A stretch of DNA of 8,222 nucleotides from Acidimicrobiia bacterium (GCA_025923175.1 JAICGL010000166.1:1-8222); one strand, 5' to 3'; shown: positions 1 through 5,992, counted from the first letter of the stretch. Notes: a model not told the origin generated them from the letters alone. Numbers and translations are program-made.

Positions 1-358
1 AGGTGGCCATGGTGTTGTCGGCGTCTCGCTGGTCGGCGACACCCCAGTCGACGAGGAAGACGTCGTAGCCGCGCTCGAGCAGTCCCTCGACGAAGCTGTC
101 GCCCGGCCGCAGGTCCCAGATGTGGCTGCGGTTGATCAGGCTGGGCACCAGCAGCACCGGCGGTCGGCCCGCCACAGCGCCGGCGCGGTAGCGGCGCAGG
201 GTGGCCCGGTCCTTGCGCCACACGACCAGGTGTGGGGTGCACCCGGTGTGGGGCCGGTCGAGCCCGCCGAGCAGGCGGAGCGCATTGGCGGATCGGCGCA
301 GGGTGCGGCCGATACCGGTCCGCACGCCGGTCAGGGGCGCGGTCAGTGACGCGGTCAT
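1..358 (-). CDS. phaC: PHA synthase, class III-like PhaC, N-terminal part (runs off left edge)
   Basis: The visible 119 residues match the N-terminal third of an alpha/beta-hydrolase-fold poly(3-hydroxyalkanoate) synthase, which joins (R)-3-hydroxyacyl-CoA units into polyester on cytoplasmic granules. After a variable N-terminus, a strand-rich segment reads PPVLLVPSLINRSHIWDL (about residues 67-84). It is followed by RPGDSFVEGLLERGYDVF and VDWGVADQRD. This is the class III/IV pattern 'vNRpyilDl..g.S.ve.L...G.dVylidWG'. The catalytic lipase-box Cys, Asp and His lie beyond the edge and cannot be checked. The start ATG (358-356) overlaps the stop of the upstream small gene as ATGA, which implies translational coupling and supports that small protein as a synthase partner. 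The short N-terminus fits class III (about 350-residue PhaC) better than class I/II. A PhaC-related hydrolase of another function is possible if the Cys is absent. Confidence 0.85.
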   Translation of the reverse strand, partial: MTASLTAPLTGVRTGIGRTLRRSANALRLLGGLDRPHTGCTPHLVVWRKDRATLRRYRAGAVAGRPPVLLVPSLINRSHIWDLRPGDSFVEGLLERGYDVFLVDWGVADQRDADNTMAT

Positions 359-618
359 GAAGTCAGCCGTTCCAGTGCGTCGACGGACCGCTGCAGCCCA
401 CGCACCTGCCGGCTCGAGGGCAGCCCGACGGCCTCCACCAGGCCGTTGCCCAGTGTGTTGACGGTCCGCACGGCGAACCGGGTCAGCCCGTTGGCGACGG
501 CGAGCGCGTCCAGCATCGCGTCGGTCCGCACGAGTTGCTCGAGCTTCGGGGACAGCCGGCGTTCGGCGGCGAAGAACGCCTTCTTCCAGTCGGTGGTGAA
601 CCACTCCGGGGTTGTCAT
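355..618 (-). CDS. Small PHA synthase subunit-like protein (PhaE/PhaR C-terminus-like)
   Basis: This 87-residue protein has no signal peptide or membrane segment. It starts MTTPEWFTTDWKKAFF. The middle is helical, and the protein ends LPSSRQVRGLQRSVDALERL (residues 67-86). That ending resembles the 'LPTRSEVDELHRRVHELRR' type of C-terminal helix seen in PhaE and PhaR subunits and in some phasins. PhaE and PhaR are the partners that activate class III and class IV PhaC. Known PhaE is about 300-400 residues and PhaR about 200, so this would be a minimal version. It overlaps the P450 stop (ATGA, 615-618) and the phaC start (ATGA, 355-358), so all three should be made from one message in fixed ratio. 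The family call rests on one short motif plus position next to phaC; it could instead be a phasin-like or unrelated helical protein. Confidence 0.6.
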   Translation of the reverse strand: MTTPEWFTTDWKKAFFAAERRLSPKLEQLVRTDAMLDALAVANGLTRFAVRTVNTLGNGLVEAVGLPSSRQVRGLQRSVDALERLTS

Positions 619-1859
619 TGGTCTCTCTGGGGGGTGAAGCGGACAGGCAGGTGGCGGATGCCGTTGATGAAGTTGGAGCGGAGACGCTCCGGGGAGCCGG
701 CCACCTCGAGGTCGGGGAGGCGGCGGAAGAGTTCGGTGAGCATGACCCGGGCCTCCAGCTTGGCCAGGGTGGCGCCCAGGCAGAAGTGGGGCCCGATCCC
801 GAACGACAGGTGGGGGTTGGGGTCGCGGTCGATGTCGAAGCGGTCCGGGTCGTCAAAGACGGTCTCGTCACGGTTGGCCGAGGCATAGAAGATGACCACC
901 TTGTCGCCTTCGGCGATGGGCTGGCCGGCCAGGGTGGTGTCCTTCGTGGCGGTGCGGCGGAACTGGATGACCGGTGGCCACCAGCGCAGCACCTCGTCGA
1001 GCGCTCGGGGCAAGAGGTCGGGGTCCCGGCGCAGGCGGGCCCATTGGTCGGGGTGGAGGCTGAGGGCGTAGAGGCCTCCGGTCAGGTGGTTGCGGGTGGT
1101 CTCGTTGCCGGCGACCACGAGCAGCTGGAAGAACCGGTCGAGTTCGCCGGGGGTGAGCCGCTCGCCGTCGACCTCGGCGTTGACGATGCGGCTCCACACG
1201 TCGTCGCCGGGGGTGGCCCGCTTCTTCTCGGTTTCCTCGGCGGCGTAGGCGAACATTTCGGCGAAGGCGGAGCGGAACTGCTTCTCGTCGCCGCCGAACT
1301 CGGGGTCGTCGTAGCCGATCAGCCGGTTGGTCCAGTCGAAGAGGAGGTGGCGGTCGGAGCCGGGAATGCCGAGCACGTCGGCCAGGACGAGGAGGGGCAT
1401 CTCGGCCGCCACCTGCTCGACGAAGTCGGCTTCGCCGTTGGGGGCGATCCGGTCGACGATGGTGGCGGCGTAGCCCTCGATCGAGTCGACCAGCTCGGCC
1501 ACCGCCCTCGGGGTGAACACCCGGCTGACGATGCGGCGCAGGTTGGTGTGTTCGGGCGGGTCCATGTTGAGCATCATCTGGCGCAGCAGGGGCACCTCGT
1601 GAGGCTTGGGGTCGTGGAGGAAGGTCGTCCCCCGCCACGACGAGAAGGTGGCCTGGTCGCGGGAGACGGCGTCGACGTCGGCGTGTCGGGTGACGGCCCA
1701 GAACCCGGGGCCGGCCTCGACACCGTGTTCGGGCCGGGCGGGTTCGTCGATCCACGCGACGGGCGCCTCCCGGCGGAGGCGGGCGAAGGTCTCGTAGGGC
1801 ATGGCTTTGGCATAGGTGTCGGGGTCGCCGAGGCGAAGGTGGGCGAAGGCTGTGGTCAT
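615..1859 (-). CDS. Cytochrome P450 monooxygenase, CYP125/CYP124-like
   Basis: This is a 414-residue soluble bacterial class I P450, which inserts one oxygen atom into a hydrophobic substrate using electrons from a ferredoxin and reductase (neither is encoded here). The I-helix oxygen-activation motif AGNETT is at 250-255. The K-helix ExxR (EVLR) is at 289-292. The heme loop FGIGPHFCLG is at 353-362, with Cys360 as the axial ligand. The N-terminal pattern GPGFWAVTRHADVDAVSRD (51-69) with MDPPEHTNLRRIVSRVFTP (99-117) recalls the CYP124/125/142 group, which hydroxylates terminal methyls of sterols and branched lipids. CYP111-like terpene hydroxylases are an alternative, and the substrate is not determined. 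The ATG at 1859 was chosen because AGGAGG (1870-1865) lies 5 nt upstream. An ATG 54 bp further upstream overlaps the end of the esterase gene and lacks this support. The gene lies 13 bp after the esterase and overlaps the PhaE-like gene by 4 bases. Confidence 0.95.
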   Translation of the reverse strand: MTTAFAHLRLGDPDTYAKAMPYETFARLRREAPVAWIDEPARPEHGVEAGPGFWAVTRHADVDAVSRDQATFSSWRGTTFLHDPKPHEVPLLRQMMLNMDPPEHTNLRRIVSRVFTPRAVAELVDSIEGYAATIVDRIAPNGEADFVEQVAAEMPLLVLADVLGIPGSDRHLLFDWTNRLIGYDDPEFGGDEKQFRSAFAEMFAYAAEETEKKRATPGDDVWSRIVNAEVDGERLTPGELDRFFQLLVVAGNETTRNHLTGGLYALSLHPDQWARLRRDPDLLPRALDEVLRWWPPVIQFRRTATKDTTLAGQPIAEGDKVVIFYASANRDETVFDDPDRFDIDRDPNPHLSFGIGPHFCLGATLAKLEARVMLTELFRRLPDLEVAGSPERLRSNFINGIRHLPVRFTPQRDQ

Positions 1860-1864
1860 GGGGT

Positions 1865-1870
1865 CCTCCT
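1865..1870 (-). promoter_or_regulatory. Ribosome-binding site deciding the P450 start
   Basis: AGGAGG with a 5-nt spacer to the ATG at 1859-1857. It lies in the 13-bp gap after the esterase TAA (1875-1873). It fixes the P450 start and rules out the longer reading that begins inside the esterase gene. Confidence 0.85.
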
Positions 1871-1872
1871 CG

Positions 1873-3039
1873 TTACTGGTTGCCTCGTGTCCCGTCTGCT
1901 GTGCGGTCGGCACCGAGCGGCTGCAGGGCCGACGCGGCCCGGGCCAGCCGCCGGGTGTGGTGACTCACCAACGTGGCCGCCATCCCTGCCATCGCGCCCC
2001 CGATCCGCAGGAGACTCTCGGGAGCCGGCCACAGCGACGGACGGGCTCCGGGTGGCTCGCCGAACGCGTCGGCCAGCGCGTCGCCCGCCCGGCGCTGCGC
2101 TCGGCGGGCGGCGGGGAAGACGAGGTCCATGGCGAAGAAGCCGTGGAGCTGACGGGGGTAGCGCACCACCGCGGCCATCCCGCCGGCGGCCTTGAGGCGG
2201 GCGGCGTACGCCTCACCGTCGTCGCGCACCGGGTCGCACTCGGCGGTGATCACCAGGGCGGGCGGCAGTCCGGCCAGGTCGGTGGCGTAGAAGGGGGACA
2301 GCGCCGGGTCGGCCGGGTCGCGCCGGCCCAGGTAGTGGCCGGCGAACCAGGCCAAGGTGTCGCCGTCGAGGAAGCTGCCCGGCCCGGCGTACTCGGCCAC
2401 CGACGGGTGGGTGAGGGCGAGGTCGGTGGCCGGGTAGACAAGCAGCTGGAACACGATGCGAGGCCCGGCCTCCCGGGCGGCCAGGGTCACCAGGGCGGCC
2501 AGGGCACCCCCGGCCGAGTCGCCCCCCACTGCCAGGCGGGCCGGGTCCGCGCCGATGTCGCCGGCGTGGGCGGCCACCCATCCGGTGGCGGCCACGCAGT
2601 CCTCCACGGCGGCCGGGGGCGGGTGCTCGGGGGCGAGGCGGTAGTCGACCGAGACGACGACCGCCCCGGAACGGTTGGCCAGCGCCCGGCAGGTGGCATC
2701 GGCGCTGAACAGGTCGCCGACGACGAACCCGCCGCCGTGGAACCAGACCAGCACCGGCCGGGGGCCCCGGCCCCGCCGCGGGGTGTAGATCCGCAGCCGC
2801 AGCGGCCCGCCTGGACCGGCGATGGTCCGGTCCTCGACCGTGCCCACCGGCTCCAGTCGGCTGGTGGCGGCGGCCAGGATGCGCAGGTCGCGCCGGGCCT
2901 GGGCCGGGGAGCGCTCGGCGAGGCGCGGCCAGCCGATGAGGTCGAGCCAGGCGAGGAAGGCCCGGGCCCTCGGGTCGATCCCGTCCCGCCGGCGCTCCCC
3001 GCCGGCCGGCCGCCCGGCCGGCGTGCTCGGCTCGGTCAT
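1873..3039 (-). CDS. Alpha/beta hydrolase, hormone-sensitive lipase (LipR/LipN-like) family
   Basis: This 388-residue carboxylesterase of the HSL family hydrolyses esters of hydrophobic acids. The oxyanion-hole motif HGGGF is at 101-105. The family tag DYRLAPEHP is at 132-140. The nucleophile elbow GDSAG is at 173-177 (Ser175). The catalytic Asp is likely Asp269 in ECDPVRDDG, and the catalytic His is His299 in QLHGFF. No signal peptide is seen, so it should be cytoplasmic. Typical members are about 310 residues. This one has about 60 extra residues after the fold, ending in a basic, alanine-rich helix. It starts 2 bp after the acyl-CoA ligase stop, which indicates operon membership and coupling. 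A GC-only 10-bp hairpin lies a few codons after the start. The esterase may release an acid for the ligase or act on an ester made by the pathway; the substrate is unknown. Another long reading frame runs into it from the ligase gene but is only a frame shadow. Confidence 0.93.
   Translation of the reverse strand: MTEPSTPAGRPAGGERRRDGIDPRARAFLAWLDLIGWPRLAERSPAQARRDLRILAAATSRLEPVGTVEDRTIAGPGGPLRLRIYTPRRGRGPRPVLVWFHGGGFVVGDLFSADATCRALANRSGAVVVSVDYRLAPEHPPPAAVEDCVAATGWVAAHAGDIGADPARLAVGGDSAGGALAALVTLAAREAGPRIVFQLLVYPATDLALTHPSVAEYAGPGSFLDGDTLAWFAGHYLGRRDPADPALSPFYATDLAGLPPALVITAECDPVRDDGEAYAARLKAAGGMAAVVRYPRQLHGFFAMDLVFPAARRAQRRAGDALADAFGEPPGARPSLWPAPESLLRIGGAMAGMAATLVSHHTRRLARAASALQPLGADRTADGTRGNQ
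3000..3023. repeat. Perfect 10-bp GC inverted repeat with 4-nt loop at the esterase 5' end
   Basis: The arms CGCCGGCCGG (3000-3009) and CCGGCCGGCG (3014-3023) are exact reverse complements around CCGC. On the mRNA the hairpin begins 16 nt after the A of the esterase start codon. It could slow translation or protect the message end. The same bases encode a Pro-Ala-Gly-Arg repeat, so it may be a by-product of codon repetition. Confidence 0.7.
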
Positions 3040-3041
3040 CG

Positions 3042-4598
3042 TCAGACCAGCCGTTCCCTGCCCGCCCAGTAGGGGGCGCGCAGCTCCCGGCGCAGGACCT
3101 TGCCGGTGGGGTTGCGGGGTAGGGTGTCGACCAGGTCGACCGACTTGGGGCACTTGTAGCTGGCCAGGGCGGAGCGGCAGTGGTCGATGAGGCCGGCCTC
3201 GTCCACGGTGGCCCCCGGGGCGGCCACCACCATCGCCTTCACCGCCTCGCCCCACCGGTCGTCGGGGACGCCGATGACGGCCACGTCGGCCACCCCGGGG
3301 TACTCGGAGACGACCCGTTCCACCTCGGCGGGGTAGACGTTCTCCCCTCCGGAGATGATCATGTCCTTCACCCGGTCGGAGATGTACAGGTAGCCGGCTT
3401 CGTCGCGGTAGCCGGCGTCGCCGGTGCGCAGCCACCCGTCGGGCAGCAGCGTTTCCGCCGTCGCCTCCGGCTTGGCCCAGTAGCCGGCCATGTGCTGGTC
3501 GGAGCGGACCCAGAACTCGCCCACCTCGCCGGGGCCGAGGTCCTTGCCCGTCGCCGGGTCGACGACCCGGACCTCGGCGCCGGCCACCGGCCGGCCGGCG
3601 GACAGGAGACGTTCTGGGTGTTCGGCGTCGCGGTGATCGGCCGGGCCGAGCACGGAGAAGACCCCGGACATCTCGGTCATGCCGTAGACCTGGTAGAAGT
3701 CGACGGGGAAGACCTTTAGGCACCGGCGCATGACGGGCGGGGGCATGGGGGCGCCGCCGTAGCCCAGGCAGCGCAGGCTCGAATAGTCCCGCTCCGCCAC
3801 GCCGGGCAGTTGGGTGAAGAAGCCGTAGACGGCCGGGACGAAGAAGGCGTGGGTGACCCCCTCCCGGGCGATCTCGTCCAGGATCGCGTCGGGCAGCACC
3901 TCCCGCACCACGATCGTGCGGGCCCCGACCGCCATCCCGGCCAGCGCCCAGCTGGTGCCCCCCACGTGGAAGAGGGGCATGGCCACCATGTTGACCGTGT
4001 CCCGGGTGAAGCCGAAGGCGGCCGCGGCGGCGGCGTTGTGGGCGGTCAGGCTGCGGTGGGTGAGCATGGCTCCCTTGGGGAAGCCGGTGGTGCCCGAGGT
4101 GTAGAGCTGCAGGAAGCAGTCGTCCGGCCCCGACCGGTGCTCGGGCTCGCCCGGTGCCGCCTCGCCCAGCCACGCCTCGTAGCCGTCGCCGTCGCCGTCG
4201 CCCCCGACCACGATCACCCGCTCCACGGCCGGCAACTTGGCCCTGATCTGGTCCACCACGGGCACGAACTCGGCGCCCACGAAGACGACCCGGGCACCGC
4301 TGTCGCCGATGGCGTAGGCGACCTCTTCGGCGGCGAGGCGCCAGTTGACGACCGCGTTGGCCGTACCCACCAGCGAGCAGGCCAGGGTGACCTCCAGGCA
4401 GGCAGGGTGGTTCTTGTCCAAAAAGGCGACCCGGTCGCCGGGGCGCAACCCGGCGGCGACCTGGGCCATGGCCGCGCCGCGGACCCGCTCGGCCCACTCC
4501 GACCAGGTCCAGGCCCGGCCCTCGTAGCGCAGCGCCTCCTCGTCGGGAGCCTCGGCGGCGAAACGGCGGAGCGGGTCAGCCACACTGTCGATGGTCAT
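3042..4598 (-). CDS. Acyl-CoA synthetase (AMP-forming), FadD13-like
   Basis: This 518-residue ANL-superfamily ligase activates a carboxylic acid with ATP and joins it to CoA through an acyl-adenylate. The P-loop motif YTSGTTGFPKG is at 166-176. The adenine-binding motif YGMTE is at 305-309. The A7 motif RTGD is at 391-394. The hinge and A8 region, with DRVKDMIISGGENVYP, is at 408-423. The catalytic A10 lysine is Lys500 in NPTGK. No membrane segment is seen. The size and motif set resemble mycobacterial FadD13 and medium/long-chain FadD. The substrate cannot be read from sequence. A GDGDGDG run (133-139) is coded by a hexanucleotide repeat. The start was taken at the second ATG of ATG-GCC-ATG because AGGAGG directly abuts the first. 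The stop lies 2 bp before the esterase start. It probably activates the acid made by P450 oxidation or esterase action. Confidence 0.95.
   Translation of the reverse strand: MTIDSVADPLRRFAAEAPDEEALRYEGRAWTWSEWAERVRGAAMAQVAAGLRPGDRVAFLDKNHPACLEVTLACSLVGTANAVVNWRLAAEEVAYAIGDSGARVVFVGAEFVPVVDQIRAKLPAVERVIVVGGDGDGDGYEAWLGEAAPGEPEHRSGPDDCFLQLYTSGTTGFPKGAMLTHRSLTAHNAAAAAAFGFTRDTVNMVAMPLFHVGGTSWALAGMAVGARTIVVREVLPDAILDEIAREGVTHAFFVPAVYGFFTQLPGVAERDYSSLRCLGYGGAPMPPPVMRRCLKVFPVDFYQVYGMTEMSGVFSVLGPADHRDAEHPERLLSAGRPVAGAEVRVVDPATGKDLGPGEVGEFWVRSDQHMAGYWAKPEATAETLLPDGWLRTGDAGYRDEAGYLYISDRVKDMIISGGENVYPAEVERVVSEYPGVADVAVIGVPDDRWGEAVKAMVVAAPGATVDEAGLIDHCRSALASYKCPKSVDLVDTLPRNPTGKVLRRELRAPYWAGRERLV
4182..4202. 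repeat. Hexanucleotide repeat (GCCGTC), 3.5 copies
   Basis: Three perfect GCCGTC units plus GCC. On the coding strand they specify alternating Gly-Asp in a presumed surface loop of the acyl-CoA ligase (residues 133-139). In-frame slippage would change the loop length by two residues without breaking the gene. Confidence 0.7.
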
Positions 4599-4604
4599 GG
4601 CCAT

Positions 4605-4610
4605 CCTCCT
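4605..4610 (-). promoter_or_regulatory. Ribosome-binding site deciding the acyl-CoA ligase start
   Basis: AGGAGG ends directly against one ATG (4604) and lies 6 nt before a second in-frame ATG (4598). Only the second has a workable spacing, so the ligase is annotated from 4598 and is two residues shorter than the longest reading. Confidence 0.75.
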
Positions 4611-4644
4611 CGATATCGGTACGGTCAGTGCCGGTGCCGCGCCG

Positions 4645-5202
4645 TTAATCCCGAGCCCGGAAGTCGTGCCAGCTCCCTTCGAAGGCGATCTGGGCCTTGG
4701 TGATCGGACTGGTCACACAGTCCCCCTCCAGCACCTGGAAGGCCACGGTGCCGGAGTAGTAGTCACCCACGAACCTGCCGGTGATGACGCCGTGGGAGAG
4801 CCCGCCGTAGGTGAAGGTGAAGCTGTTGACGACCGTCTTCGTCCCGTCCTTGGTGGGGATGGTGTGCGTGGCCACGCCGAAACCCTCGCCACCCGTTGAG
4901 CACATGTCCGGGTCCTTGGTGCCAACACGGCCGCCGTGATGGCGGATGGTGACCGGACCGGTCGCCTCGTAACCGAGCACCGGTCCGGTGCACACCTCGG
5001 TGCCGGCGTCCCCCGAGCTGAACCACGACCCAGCCGAAGGTGTCTGCGACACGCCCGGAGTGAAGGTAATGACCTCCCGGCTCTCGCCGTTGGTGCAGAC
5101 CGTCTCACCGTGCGGCCCGCTGGAAGCACCCCCCGCCGGGACAACCATCAGCCCCGAACCGACGACCAACGGCAAGAGCACCCAACCCAACCGTCCGCGC
5201 AT
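4645..5202 (-). CDS. Secreted small protein with four cysteines, function unknown
   Basis: The family of this 185-residue protein is not recognised. The N-terminus MRGRLGWVLLPLVVGSGLMVV is a classic Sec signal: Arg residues, a hydrophobic core at about 6-21, then PAGGASS with a likely cleavage near residues 25-28. There is no lipobox Cys. The mature part is rich in Thr, Gly, Val and Ser, looks beta-rich, and has exactly four Cys (36, 71, 101, 162), enough for two disulfides outside the cell. The C-terminal pattern 'LEGDCVTSPIT' is of a type I associate with uncharacterised actinobacterial exported proteins. The start is supported by AGGAGG (5213-5208), 5 nt from the ATG. It is the first gene of the minus-strand series, 46 bp before the ligase, and no terminator is seen between them. 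It may bind or present the hydrophobic substrate (inference from position only). Confidence 0.8.
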   Translation of the reverse strand: MRGRLGWVLLPLVVGSGLMVVPAGGASSGPHGETVCTNGESREVITFTPGVSQTPSAGSWFSSGDAGTEVCTGPVLGYEATGPVTIRHHGGRVGTKDPDMCSTGGEGFGVATHTIPTKDGTKTVVNSFTFTYGGLSHGVITGRFVGDYYSGTVAFQVLEGDCVTSPITKAQIAFEGSWHDFRARD

Positions 5203-5207
5203 CAGAC

Positions 5208-5213
5208 CCTCCT
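5208..5213 (-). promoter_or_regulatory. Ribosome-binding site of the secreted protein
   Basis: AGGAGG (within GAGGAGGG) with a 5-nt spacer to the ATG at 5202-5200. It shows that this side of the divergent region has a normal leader, unlike the TetR side. Confidence 0.8.
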
Positions 5214-5221
5214 CAATAAGA

Positions 5222-5239
5222 TTTTTGACTTCGACGTCA
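5222..5239 (-). promoter_or_regulatory. Putative TetR operator, copy 1 (secreted protein/ligase/P450 side)
   Basis: Read on the minus strand this is TGACGTCGAAGTCAAAAA. Its first 14 bases are a near-perfect palindrome TGAC-N6-GTCA centred on TCGA (12 of 14 positions symmetric). It matches copy 2 at 5322-5339 in 17 of 18 bases and lies 19 bp before the ATG of the secreted protein. Operators of TetR repressors are typically palindromes of this size beside the regulator gene. Binding by this TetR protein is inferred. Confidence 0.6.
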
Positions 5240-5267
5240 CTTTCGCATTTCGTGAGCGTAGGGTCAA
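5239..5267 (-). promoter_or_regulatory. Possible promoter of the minus-strand operon
   Basis: A consensus-like -35 box TTGACC (5267-5262) is followed after 17 bp by GAAAGT (5244-5239), a weak -10 that keeps the important A2 and T6. Transcription would start near 5232, inside operator copy 1, so a bound repressor would block it. The -10 is poor and the assignment is tentative. Confidence 0.35.
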
Positions 5268-5273
5268 CCCCTA
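5259..5273. repeat. Inverted repeat TAGGG-N5-CCCTA in the divergent control region
   Basis: Perfect 5-bp arms separated by 5 bases, midway between the two divergent starts and overlapping the candidate -35 box of the minus operon. It could be a second regulator's site. It could also be chance. Confidence 0.35.
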
Positions 5274-5285
5274 TCGGCGGAGTTC

Positions 5286-5314
5286 TTCGTTGCAGGCTCG
5301 GTTCGCGCTATGCT
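5286..5314 (+). promoter_or_regulatory. Promoter of tetR, likely giving a leaderless transcript
   Basis: The -10 box TATGCT (5309-5314) has a weak TTCGTT at -35 (5286-5291, 17-bp spacer). The -10 ends 6 bp before the ATG at 5321, so the expected transcription start falls on the A of the start codon. No Shine-Dalgarno sequence precedes the ATG. TANNNT a few bases before ATG is the usual signature of actinobacterial leaderless genes. Confidence 0.55.
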
Positions 5315-5320
5315 GGCAAC

Positions 5321-5992
5321 ATGACGTCGGAGTCAAAAACTGTGGTGCGGCGGCCGCCTGGCGCCGTCTCGGGGCCGCGAGCCCAGGAATCGCTCACCCG
5401 CAAGGGCCACCGGACCCGAGCCGCCCTGGTCCAGGCCGGACGTCAAGTCTTCGAGGAGCAGGGCTTCCTCAACGCCCGCATCGGCGACATCTCCAAGGCG
5501 GCGGGCGTGGCCCACGGAGGCTTCTACCACTACTTCGACTCCAAGGAGGCGGTCTTCCGGGAGGTCGCCATGCAGGTGGTGGGGGAGATCTTCGACGCCT
5601 CCCGGACCCCGGCGGGGGAGGCGGACGACCCGCTGGCCTCCATCGAGGCGGCCAACCGGCGGTTCCTCCTCGCCTGGGAGCGCAACGCCCGCATCCTTGC
5701 CGTGCTCGACCAGGTGGCGACCTTCAACGACGAGTTCCGAGACCTGTGGCGGAGCATCCGCCGGTTGTTCGTGGAACGAGCCGAGCGGGGCTTGACGCAG
5801 CTGCAGTCGGAGGGGCGAGCCGACCCGACGCTGGACGCTCACGTCGCCGCCAGCGCGCTCGGCGGCATGGTGGAGAATTTCGCCCGGTCCTGGCTCCTCC
5901 ACGGCGAGGCGTTCGATCAGGAGGTCGCCATCGCCACCCTCACCCGCCTGTGGGCCCAGGCCATCGGCTTGACCGACTCCCCGGGACGCTGA
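5321..5992 (+). CDS. TetR-family transcriptional regulator
   Basis: This 223-residue one-component repressor is likely a dimer that binds a hydrophobic ligand or CoA ester and leaves DNA when bound. After a basic, probably unstructured N-terminal arm (1-28), the DNA-binding domain runs about 29-80. The helix-turn-helix is in IGDISKAAGVAHGGFYHYF (54-72), followed by DSKEAVFREV. The remainder is an all-helical ligand domain ending near residue 215, as expected for the family. The ATG at 5321 was chosen because the domain starts shortly after it and a -10 box sits just upstream. The same frame is open for 111 more codons upstream, but that stretch runs antisense through the secreted-protein gene. 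Two TGAC-N6-GTCA sites flank the control region, one covering this start codon, which suggests it represses itself and the divergent operon. The thiolase-like gene follows after 11 bp. Confidence 0.93.
   Translation: MTSESKTVVRRPPGAVSGPRAQESLTRKGHRTRAALVQAGRQVFEEQGFLNARIGDISKAAGVAHGGFYHYFDSKEAVFREVAMQVVGEIFDASRTPAGEADDPLASIEAANRRFLLAWERNARILAVLDQVATFNDEFRDLWRSIRRLFVERAERGLTQLQSEGRADPTLDAHVAASALGGMVENFARSWLLHGEAFDQEVAIATLTRLWAQAIGLTDSPGR
5322..5339 (+). promoter_or_regulatory. Putative TetR operator, copy 2 (overlaps tetR start codon)
   Basis: TGACGTCGGAGTCAAAAA differs from copy 1 (read on the minus strand) by one base. It keeps the TGAC-N6-GTCA arms, though the inner palindrome is weaker (10 of 14). 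It begins at the T of the tetR ATG, at the expected transcription start. Repressor bound here would block both initiation of transcription and the leaderless start. Confidence 0.55.

Noticed and set aside
612..2195. Long plus-strand open frame (527 codons) opposite the P450 gene
   Set aside because: Gly/Val/Glu/Asp-rich low-complexity translation with no domain. It is the antisense shadow of a GC-rich gene that carries all P450 motifs.
1816..3072. Plus-strand open frame (418 codons) opposite the esterase
   Set aside because: Antisense to a gene with an intact HGGG/GDSAG/Asp/His set; its composition is repetitive and no family is recognisable.
3040..4497. Upstream part of an 874-codon minus-strand frame, suggesting a fused esterase
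   Set aside because: The extension is an Arg/Gly-rich off-frame reading of the acyl-CoA ligase. The esterase has its own ATG at 3039, directly after the ligase stop.
5253..5266. Third possible operator, TGAG-N6-GTCA, in the divergent region
   Set aside because: It shares only outer bases with the two good copies, its core differs, and it lacks the flanking A-run, so chance is likely.
4988..5320. N-terminal extension of the TetR protein by 111 codons
   Set aside because: It overlaps the secreted-protein gene antisense and the divergent promoter region. A -10 box sits immediately before the internal ATG.
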